This document shows positions 9,512 through 16,694 of a stretch of DNA of 64,000 bases, one piece after another (position 1 is the stretch's first letter; every line of letters begins with the position of its first letter). The stretch is taken from assembly GCF_003932735.1 (NCBI RefSeq), contig NZ_CP033611.1:1-64000 (forward strand), in the 5' to 3' direction. The position numbers and the translations under genes are program-made. The notes under the pieces are model-generated. The model had not been told where the DNA came from. It did not search any database and was given only the letters and a program-made list of their open reading frames with translations. This stretch comes from Rickettsiales endosymbiont of Stachyamoeba lipophora. Lineage in GTDB: Bacteria; Pseudomonadota; Alphaproteobacteria; Rickettsiales; 33-17.

Positions 9512-10546
9512 ATGACCTTATTTAATAAAATAACTGCTATTTATAATGATAACGTGCCTTATTATTTACAGACTTCAAGCCATTTATATCAACAGTTACA
9601 ACAATTAGATGAGTATGGATATACCGTAATTCATCAAGCTATAGCAGATAACGATCTAACAATGCTAAAATTTTGGCTAAAATTAGCTAAGTCTTATCCT
9701 GAGTGTTCTAATCTTATTAATTTATGTGGTGAACACGGCTCTACCCCAACTCATATGGCCTGCCATTTAAATTATCCAGAAGGCATTAAAATATTGATAG
9801 AAAACGGCGCTTCTTTAACTGAACCAAATCAAAACGGCCATATAGCTTTACATATTGCAGCTCAATTTAATGCTGAGGCCTGTGCACGCATAATACTCGA
9901 GCAATCCTATGGCCTTGCTTTTAATACAGATAAAGATGGAAGCACTCCTCTGCATACTGCAGCAGTTTGCAGTGCACCAGAAACAGCTCTTGCCATCCTA
10001 CAAACTTCCCCTACTACTATGAATATACAAGATGGATTTGGATTCACTCCTGCTCATTATGCAGCTTATGTTGGAGCCACTAAAGTACTAACTATCCTAA
10101 AGCAATTTGGAGCTGATTTTAATCTAACTAATAATGAAGGGAATACCCCTCTTCATTTAAATTTAATTAAAATGCATCAGTTAAAATCAATGACGTCCTT
10201 AACTAACAATCAGCCGGAAATCATTAATATATATCAAGATGAAATGCCTAAATTAGTCGCTACCACTAAGTTTTTATTAGATAATGGAGCTAAGACCACT
10301 ATTTATAATTATTCTCATGTCACAGCACTGAATATAGTAATAGACAATCAATTTAATGAAATTGCAGATTATTTAATGTTGAATAGCCAAAAAGATTCTA
10401 CCCATGATAATAAAGACTGTTATGCTAAAGATGAGATTATTACTTATAACAATCAAGCTGATCAATTGCTTACAATTTCAGATGATTCTAATGTCAATAA
10501 TATGCCTGAAACTTCTAATATACATACAGATTATATTCTAAATTAA
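9512..10546 (+). CDS. Ankyrin-repeat protein
   Basis: 344 residues with about seven ankyrin repeats between residues 30 and 290: GYTVIHQAIADND, GSTPTHMACHLNY, GHIALHIAAQFNA, GSTPLHTAAVCSA, GFTPAHYAAYVGA, GNTPLHLNLIKMH and a final HVTALNIVIDNQ unit. The sixth and seventh are separated by an insertion of about 40 residues. The C-terminal 50 residues are acidic and Asn-rich. A GGAATA-like weak ribosome site precedes the ATG, which starts 12 bases after the phosphatase-related gene, so the two look like one transcript. It is closed by the hairpin at 10553. Function is inferred only as protein binding. Confidence 0.85.
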   Translation: MTLFNKITAIYNDNVPYYLQTSSHLYQQLQQLDEYGYTVIHQAIADNDLTMLKFWLKLAKSYPECSNLINLCGEHGSTPTHMACHLNYPEGIKILIENGASLTEPNQNGHIALHIAAQFNAEACARIILEQSYGLAFNTDKDGSTPLHTAAVCSAPETALAILQTSPTTMNIQDGFGFTPAHYAAYVGATKVLTILKQFGADFNLTNNEGNTPLHLNLIKMHQLKSMTSLTNNQPEIINIYQDEMPKLVATTKFLLDNGAKTTIYNYSHVTALNIVIDNQFNEIADYLMLNSQKDSTHDNKDCYAKDEIITYNNQADQLLTISDDSNVNNMPETSNIHTDYILN

Positions 10547-10552
10547 AGTAAA

Positions 10553-10580
10553 AAAGCGGCTGTGTAAGCCGCTTTAATTT
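10553..10580 (+). terminator. Rho-independent terminator
   Basis: Perfect 8-bp stem AAAGCGGC / GCCGCTTT with a 7-base loop, followed by AATTTTATT. It ends the 9047-10546 transcript. Confidence 0.85.
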
Positions 10581-10755
10581 TATTATATTAATGCGATTTA
10601 AAAAGTGAAAAAGAAACAAAACTAATAAAGCTTAACATTTTGGCTAGCCAAATTTTTAAAAACAAAAAATCCTAGCTTTTGTAAGGCTTTCTAAGATTTT
10701 TAGCTAAAAATAAAGTAAACATTTTATATTTATAAGCAAGAAACCATCACAAGGT

Positions 10756-11211
10756 CTAAAGCCTGCTCAGCACTTCCTTTACATGGTTTGTAACTGAAAC
10801 TTTACGCCACTCATGTTCAATCACACCTTGTTCATTAATAATAAAGGTAGCGCGATCAATACCCATATATTTTTTACCAAACATTGATTTTTGAATCCAT
10901 ACTCCAAACATCTCACAAATGCTGCCATCTTCATCGGTAAACAAGGTGAAAGGCAGGCAATGTTTTTCCTTAAATTTTTGGTGAGATTTAGTATTATCTT
11001 TGGAGATGCCTATAATTTCAACATTTTTTGTTTTAAATTCCTCTATTGCATCACGGAAACCTTGAGCTTCTACAGTACATCCTGGAGTATCATCCTTAGG
11101 ATAAAAATATAACACAATTTTTTTGCCTTTTAAATCCACATAATGAATTGAATTACCTTGATCATCAATTGCTTTAAAATTACTAACTTGATCACCAACT
11201 TTTAAGCCCAT
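10756..11211 (-). CDS. bcp: Peroxiredoxin of the Bcp/PrxQ family (thiol peroxidase)
   Basis: 151 residues, the normal size. It reduces hydrogen and organic peroxides using thioredoxin as electron donor, in the cytoplasm. The peroxidatic cysteine is C45 in the DDTPGCTVEAQGFRD motif, with Pro43 and Thr46 of the active-site loop. The resolving cysteine that many Bcp proteins carry five residues later is Gln50 here. C85 (KEKHCLPF) and C99 remain and might serve instead. It has its own start 107 bases to the right of the next minus-strand gene's end. Start ATG 11211 is preceded by an AGGAG motif on the minus strand (11218-11222). Confidence 0.93.
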   Translation of the reverse strand: MGLKVGDQVSNFKAIDDQGNSIHYVDLKGKKIVLYFYPKDDTPGCTVEAQGFRDAIEEFKTKNVEIIGISKDNTKSHQKFKEKHCLPFTLFTDEDGSICEMFGVWIQKSMFGKKYMGIDRATFIINEQGVIEHEWRKVSVTNHVKEVLSRL

Positions 11212-11263
11212 AAATACTCCTGAGTTTTATTATACAAATTATACTACCAAAACTACACATATA

Positions 11264-11293
11264 AAATAAAAAAGCCAGCTTAAAGCTGGCTTT
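11264..11293 (-). terminator. Rho-independent terminator
   Basis: Ten-base stem AAAGCCAGCT / AGCTGGCTTT with a 3-base loop. On the minus strand it is followed by TTTTATTTTAT, so it ends the 11318-11923 gene. Confidence 0.85.
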
Positions 11294-11317
11294 ACTAATG
11301 TAGTAACTTATTAAAAA

Positions 11318-11923
11318 TTATAGTAAATAATCTAAGGCAATATTAGAGATGTCACAATCAAATTCGCAATGAGAAAGCTTACCTTCAATACCGTAAAGAG
11401 TAGTATTAAAAATTTCTTTTGGAGCATCTTCTTCTAATTGATCAAGATTATCCCATATTTTCTCAAGCTCATCCTTAAGCTGTGAATTTTCATTATTTAT
11501 TTGTACGAGTTGATATTTACCATTTTGGTCTACATAATGCATCAGGTTTTTAGTTACTACAGTAATCTTCTCTTCACCCGTTTCATCTCTATAAACATTA
11601 GTATCTTTTTCAGTTCTCATTTCAGCACTCTTTGTGAAAAAGTCCTTTCTAAACTGAGGATTTTCATCACTTATCTTAATGGTTTGATAATAGCCTGCAG
11701 AATTTATATATTGCACAATATTTTCACCGGACTCTGCTAAATATTTTAAAGGAGCAAATTGGTTCTCCCTTAAGTTAGCAACCGGCTTAAAATCTTCAGG
11801 CATAATTGGACTATCTTCAGTAATAAAAGCTAATTTGCCATTATAGTATGCTTTCTCAATCAGAGAATAAACCTTAGGATCAGTTGCTGATACAAAGTCT
11901 TCAATTACAAAATGATATTGCAT
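11318..11923 (-). CDS. Protein of unknown function with an internal duplication
   Basis: About 201 residues from the ATG at 11923-11921 (MQYHFVIEDF). This start is preferred over the one 33 bases further upstream because TAGGTAAT lies 3-10 bases before it, while the upstream ATG pair has no ribosome site. The middle holds two similar blocks of about 30 residues: NIVQYINSAGYYQTIKISDE and NLMHYVDQNGKYQLVQINNE, each followed by a (N/E)-(P/S)-Q-(F/L) and a charged helix. No signal peptide, membrane segment or known motif is seen. The gene lies between bcp and lipA with a terminator of its own. I do not recognise the family. Confidence 0.6.
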   Translation of the reverse strand: MQYHFVIEDFVSATDPKVYSLIEKAYYNGKLAFITEDSPIMPEDFKPVANLRENQFAPLKYLAESGENIVQYINSAGYYQTIKISDENPQFRKDFFTKSAEMRTEKDTNVYRDETGEEKITVVTKNLMHYVDQNGKYQLVQINNENSQLKDELEKIWDNLDQLEEDAPKEIFNTTLYGIEGKLSHCEFDCDISNIALDYLL

Positions 11924-12449
11924 AATATTACCTATATATTTGTTGTTAATCATCAATTAACATAACAATGTATTTTTTACAATAACTAAGCGACATAGTT
12001 ATTTCTTAAAGTATTTGTAATACACAATCTAAGTTATAACTATACACATTATCTTCTAATATATTTAAAATTGCATAGCCATCAGCATTATTATCAAGCT
12101 TATCAGATTATATAATTTATAATTCAATCACTCAGATATTCATTTTTACAAATTCTTTAAGGGTAATTATTTATTATTATAGTAGGGTTGTTGAGGCTCT
12201 TTATTTCTTTTATTTAATTAAATTCGTGCCATAAAATTGCCATATAGTCTCCTCTACTGCGCTATCATAACTAAGAGTTGGAAATAAAATTTCTTCACTT
12301 AAAATATTATCATTACCTTTTTTAATATCTCAATATTATATCAAAGCATGCTTGATAAGTGTATTTCTTATAAACGAATATCCACAAGAATGGTTGCGAA
12401 ATTGAAATCTTGGATTATACTTACCTTTAGTAAATTAATAGGTGAATAA
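11924..12449. other. Gene-poor stretch upstream of lipA
   Basis: About 500 AT-rich bases with no convincing gene. On the minus strand, 12210-12329 is an open stretch of 39 codons ending in TAA. It has a protein-like tail (SYDSAVEETIWQFYGTNLIK) but no start codon; it could be a gene remnant or chance. AATAGGTG before the lipA ATG is a plausible ribosome site. Confidence 0.4.
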
Positions 12450-13355
12450 ATGTCTTATAGCACCACACGCTCTAAACCAGAGTGGATTAGAGTAAAAGCA
12501 CCAGTTAGCAAAGAATATTTAAGCACTAAAGACTTAATTAAAAGCCATAAGCTCAACACCGTTTGCGAAGAAGCAGCCTGCCCTAATATTGGGGAATGTT
12601 GGGCGCAAAAACATGCAACCGTAATGATTTTAGGTTCGGTTTGTACTCGTGCTTGCCGTTTTTGTAATATTGAAACCGGCACACCTGATAAACTTGATCC
12701 CCATGAACCCGAGAGGCTGGCTGAAGCAGTTGGTAAATTAGGACTTAAACATGTGGTGATAACCTCAGTTGACCGTGATGATTTAGAAGATGGCGGCGCT
12801 ACTCATTTTGCCAAATGTATTGAACTTATTAGGCAAAGCGCACCTGGAACTACTATTGAAGTTTTAACTCCGGATTTTTTACGAAAAACTCAGGCTATTG
12901 AAATCGTAGTAAAAGCCCGCCCTGATGTTTACAACCATAATATTGAGACTGTTCCTGCTCTTTATAATAAAATCCGGCCAGGAGCTAGATATTTTCATTC
13001 ACTTAGTTTGCTTAAAAAAGTTAAAGAACTTGATCCGACTATTTTTACCAAATCAGGTATTATGGTAGGACTCGGCGAAACCAAAGATGAAATTATACAA
13101 GTTATGGATGACTTTAGGGCTGCAGATGTAGATTTCATGACTATTGGTCAATATCTGCAACCCACTCCTAAACATGCGGTGGTAGATAGATTTGTTGAGC
13201 CAGAGGAATTTGCATATTATGCCCGTATGGGTAAAGTAAAAGGCTTTTTAATGATTGCCTCTTCCCCTCTCACCCGCTCTTCTTACCATGCAGGGGATGA
13301 TTTTGAAAAAATGCGCACAGCACGTTTAGAACAACTTAATAATTTAGTAGGCTAA
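12450..13355 (+). CDS. lipA: Lipoyl synthase
   Basis: 301 residues, full length. This radical SAM enzyme inserts two sulfurs into octanoyl groups on E2 subunits and the H protein, making lipoyl cofactor for pyruvate and 2-oxoglutarate dehydrogenases. The auxiliary cluster cysteines are C39, C44 and C50 ([12 protein letters not shown]). The radical SAM CxxxCxxC motif is C65, C69 and C72 (CTRACRFC). The family's conserved C-terminal RSSYHAG is also present. An AGGTG site precedes the ATG. It begins a run of four co-directional genes (lipA, ldcA, coq10/ratA-like, ettA); the 3-base gap to ldcA suggests one transcript. Confidence 0.97.
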   Translation: MSYSTTRSKPEWIRVKAPVSKEYLSTKDLIKSHKLNTVCEEAACPNIGECWAQKHATVMILGSVCTRACRFCNIETGTPDKLDPHEPERLAEAVGKLGLKHVVITSVDRDDLEDGGATHFAKCIELIRQSAPGTTIEVLTPDFLRKTQAIEIVVKARPDVYNHNIETVPALYNKIRPGARYFHSLSLLKKVKELDPTIFTKSGIMVGLGETKDEIIQVMDDFRAADVDFMTIGQYLQPTPKHAVVDRFVEPEEFAYYARMGKVKGFLMIASSPLTRSSYHAGDDFEKMRTARLEQLNNLVG

Positions 13356-13358
13356 AAA

Positions 13359-14276
13359 ATGATTGCTAGTAAGCCCGGTGATATTGTTGATGTTATAGCA
13401 CCTTCAGGTAAATTTTCTATAGAACGAATAAAGCCTGTCAAAGAATTTATAGAATCATTAGGATTAATCCCGCGCATTCACGAAAATATCATAACCGATG
13501 AGCATTTCTACTTTGCTAATAATGATGAATTTCGTGCTAATGAATTGATTAAAGCTCTTACTAATCCTGACAGTAGTGTAGTTTGGTGTATGCGTGGTGG
13601 TTATGGAGCAGCAAGGCTTATTCCTTATTTAGAGCAAGTTATCCCTCCTGAAATACAAAAAATATTTATTGGTTTTAGTGATATTACTGCAATTCATACT
13701 TTTCTAAACCAGCAATGGGGTTGGCAAACTATTCATGGTCCTGTACTTTTACAAATGGCAGAAAACAGGGTGGATGAAGAATCTAAGCAAGAAATTTTAG
13801 ATATAATTAAAGGGGAAATAAAACAACAAACCTTTAACCTCTTACCACTCAATAAACAGGCAGAAGAAGCGAAACATATAAGTGGTAAATTATGCGGAGG
13901 AAATGCTACGGTAATTAAAAGCAGCATTGGTACCTCATGGGAAATTCAAACTGAAAATAAAATTTTATTGCTTGAGGAAATAGGTGAGGCTGCCTACAGT
14001 GTTGATCGCTCCCTAACCCATTTACTACAAGCGAATATTATTAATAATCAAACTAAAGCTTTATTAATTGGCGATTATCTTGGCAATGCTGCAGAGCAAG
14101 AAAATATTAACTATGTGGTCAATAATTTTGCTCATATCGCCCCCTGCCCGGTATTTAGAACTCATGGTATAGGTCACGGAGAAGAAAATCATTCAATAAT
14201 GTTGAATGCTGAGTCTGAAATAATAAAGAATGTTGATGACTTTATTTTTATCAACAACCTTGATTATATTAATTAA
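13359..14276 (+). CDS. ldcA: Muramoyltetrapeptide LD-carboxypeptidase (peptidase S66)
   Basis: 305 residues. The family cleaves the terminal D-Ala from cytoplasmic murein tetrapeptides during peptidoglycan recycling. The nucleophile is Ser107 in FIGFSDITA. The conserved CMRGGYGAARL stretch (residues 77-87), the LLLEEIGEAAYSVDR segment carrying the catalytic Glu, and the GIGHGEENHSI histidine region complete the Ser-Glu-His triad. It starts 3 bases after lipA, and its stop shares one base with the next start. Related S66 enzymes hydrolyse microcin C7, but the recycling role is the usual one. Presence implies that this organism handles some peptidoglycan. Confidence 0.9.
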   Translation: MIASKPGDIVDVIAPSGKFSIERIKPVKEFIESLGLIPRIHENIITDEHFYFANNDEFRANELIKALTNPDSSVVWCMRGGYGAARLIPYLEQVIPPEIQKIFIGFSDITAIHTFLNQQWGWQTIHGPVLLQMAENRVDEESKQEILDIIKGEIKQQTFNLLPLNKQAEEAKHISGKLCGGNATVIKSSIGTSWEIQTENKILLLEEIGEAAYSVDRSLTHLLQANIINNQTKALLIGDYLGNAAEQENINYVVNNFAHIAPCPVFRTHGIGHGEENHSIMLNAESEIIKNVDDFIFINNLDYIN

Positions 14277-14722
14277 TGATTCAGCGCAAACTTACTAAGT
14301 TCCTACCATTTTCACCGTTGCAGCTTTATGAGCTGGTGCTGGACATTAATTCATATCCAAAGTTTATTCCATGGTGTGCAGCATCTAGAGTTTTAGAAAC
14401 TCATGAAGATTATTTAATTGCTGATTTAGTGATTAAATTCAGTGGATTAAGTGAAAAATACACCTCTAAGGTAATTAAATTTCCTTACGAGAACACCCAA
14501 CATTTTGCTGAAATTAAAGTGGAACTTATCTCAGGCCCATTTAAACATCTTTATAATTATTGGAAATTTAATGGCCAAGAAAATGGCACAGAAATTGAGT
14601 TTGAAATTGCATTTAGTTTCAATTCAAGTATTTTAGAAAAACTTATGTCGCTAATGTTTGAAAAAGCATTGGTAAAAATGATTGATGCTTTTGAAGAGCA
14701 AGCAAACAAGATTTACAAATAA
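14276..14722 (+). CDS. Coq10/RatA-like START-domain protein (ubiquinone-binding family)
   Basis: 148 residues, matching the size of the polyketide cyclase/START family that includes mitochondrial Coq10 and E. coli RatA. The opening (PFSPLQLYELVLDINSYPKF followed by PWC) is the hallmark of the family: a helix-grip fold with a hydrophobic pocket. In alphaproteobacteria such proteins are taken to bind ubiquinone and support respiration. The ATG overlaps the ldcA stop by one base, so translation is coupled. The choice between a quinone-binding and a RatA-like role cannot be made from sequence alone. Confidence 0.85.
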   Translation: MIQRKLTKFLPFSPLQLYELVLDINSYPKFIPWCAASRVLETHEDYLIADLVIKFSGLSEKYTSKVIKFPYENTQHFAEIKVELISGPFKHLYNYWKFNGQENGTEIEFEIAFSFNSSILEKLMSLMFEKALVKMIDAFEEQANKIYK

Positions 14723-14762
14723 TTATACAATCAATTAATTAAAATTAAGGACTAAAACAGGC

Positions 14763-16430
14763 ATGTCGAATCACTATATTTATGTAATGAAGGGTTTATC
14801 AAAATTTTATGGCGCTAAGCAAATATTAAAAGATGTTTGGTTATCATTTTATCCTGGAGCTAAAATTGGGGTTTTAGGACATAACGGTTCAGGTAAATCT
14901 ACCTTACTTAAAATCATGGCCGGAATTGATAAAGAATATACCGGTGAAGCCTGGGCTGCTAATGGGGTAAAAATTGGTTATCTTCCTCAAGAACCGCATT
15001 TAGATGAAACTAAAAATGTATTTGATAATATTCAAGAAGCCTTAAGACCAATCAAAGATTTAGTTGATGAATTTTATGCAGTAAGCGCTAGATTTGCTGA
15101 AGAATTATCTGATGATGAAATGAACTCATTAATTGAGAGGCAAGGCGAGTTACAAGAAAAAATTGATGCAGTTGATGGCTGGGAATTAGAACGCAGAATT
15201 GAAATCGCAATGGACGCACTAAGCTGTCCACCAAAAGATGGTGAAATTGCTAAATTATCAGGCGGTGAAAAACGTAGGGTTGCACTTTGTAAGCTATTAC
15301 TTGAAGAGCCTGATATGCTACTACTTGATGAACCAACCAACCATTTGGACGCCGAATCTATCTCCTGGCTAGAGCAATTTTTAAGAGAATATAGAGGCAC
15401 CGTAGTAATTATTACCCACGATCGTTACTTCCTTGATAATGTAACCGGTTGGATTTTAGAACTTGATCGCGGTCATGGTATTCCTTACGAAGGTAATTAT
15501 ACCTCATGGCTTTCGCAAAAAGAAAAACGCTTAGCCCAAGAAGAAAAAGAAGACAGTGCAAAACGTAAATTCTTACAAAAAGAACTTGAATGGGTTAATG
15601 CATCCCCTAAAGCTCGTCAGGCAAAAAGTAAGGCACGTTTGACTCAGTATGAAAAGCTTGCGAGTGAACAACGTGATTCCCAAAATGGATTGGCACAAAT
15701 TATTATTCCAAATGGTCCTAGGCTTGGTAACAATGTAATTAATGTTGACCATATTTCTAAAAAATTTGGCAACAGGGATGTTATTAAAGATTTAAGCTTT
15801 ACCATTACTCCATCTGCTATATTAGGAATTATCGGCCCTAATGGTGCTGGTAAATCCACATTATTTAAAACGATTACAGGCCAAGAACAACCTGATGGCG
15901 GCAAAATAGATATTGGTGAAAGTGTAAAATTAGGTTATGTAGACCAATCACGTGATAAACTAAACGATACTGCCACTGTTTGGGAAGAAGTAGCAGAAGG
16001 CAGAGAAGAGATTACTTTAGGAGATACTACGGTTAAAAGTCGCGCTTATGTTTCTGCTTTTAACTTTAAAGGTTCCGACCAGCAAAAGAAAATTGGGCTG
16101 CTGTCTGGCGGTGAGCGTAACCGTGTCCATTTAGCTAAAATGCTTAAAGAAGGCGCTAATGTTATTTTACTCGACGAACCAACCAACGACCTTGATATTG
16201 AAACCTTAAGGGCGTTAGAAGAAGCTATTTTAGATTTTGCCGGTTGTGTTCTTGTAATTTCGCACGATCGTTGGTTCTTAGACCGTATTTGTACTCACAT
16301 CTTAGCTTTTGAAGGTGATGGCCATGCGGAATTTGTACCTGGCAATTATCAGGATTATGAGCAGGATCTAATTAGACGTAAAGGTGAAAATGCTGTTAAA
16401 AAATTCAAATATAAGAAGATTGCCCACTAA
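14763..16430 (+). CDS. ettA: Energy-dependent translational throttle protein EttA (ABC-F)
   Basis: 555 residues, the expected EttA length. There are two ABC ATPase domains with no membrane part: Walker A GHNGSGKST (residues 39-47) and GPNGAGKST (about 359-367), signature motifs LSGGEKRRVALCK and LSGGERNRVHLAK, and Walker B LLLDEPTNHLDAES and ILLDEPTNDLDIET. An arm subdomain and linker sit between them. EttA binds the ribosomal E site and gates the first elongation step according to the ADP/ATP ratio. It is the last gene of the lipA run, with a strong terminator 50 bases on. Confidence 0.95.
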   Translation: MSNHYIYVMKGLSKFYGAKQILKDVWLSFYPGAKIGVLGHNGSGKSTLLKIMAGIDKEYTGEAWAANGVKIGYLPQEPHLDETKNVFDNIQEALRPIKDLVDEFYAVSARFAEELSDDEMNSLIERQGELQEKIDAVDGWELERRIEIAMDALSCPPKDGEIAKLSGGEKRRVALCKLLLEEPDMLLLDEPTNHLDAESISWLEQFLREYRGTVVIITHDRYFLDNVTGWILELDRGHGIPYEGNYTSWLSQKEKRLAQEEKEDSAKRKFLQKELEWVNASPKARQAKSKARLTQYEKLASEQRDSQNGLAQIIIPNGPRLGNNVINVDHISKKFGNRDVIKDLSFTITPSAILGIIGPNGAGKSTLFKTITGQEQPDGGKIDIGESVKLGYVDQSRDKLNDTATVWEEVAEGREEITLGDTTVKSRAYVSAFNFKGSDQQKKIGLLSGGERNRVHLAKMLKEGANVILLDEPTNDLDIETLRALEEAILDFAGCVLVISHDRWFLDRICTHILAFEGDGHAEFVPGNYQDYEQDLIRRKGENAVKKFKYKKIAH

Positions 16431-16477
16431 GCGGGCAGCTAGATAAGCTTTTAATTGACCTGATTATTATTAGTTAG

Positions 16478-16519
16478 AGAGTTAGCATTTAAAGAATGAG
16501 ATGCTAACTCTTCTTTTAT
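16478..16519 (+). terminator. Rho-independent terminator
   Basis: Eleven-base perfect stem AGAGTTAGCAT / ATGCTAACTCT with a 12-base loop, then TCTTTTAT. It ends the lipA-ettA run. Confidence 0.85.
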
Positions 16520-16694
16520 AAATACCATACCATTATATCATCAGCGTCACTTAGCAGAGACTAGATTATAATCACCATCTTTGCCATCGATTTTAACATA
16601 TTTTCTTTTATGAACACTTAATACCCACTTTACTATTTGTTAACTTTATACTAATATACTTAAATTAATTTAACTTAAATTAAAGCAATATAGT

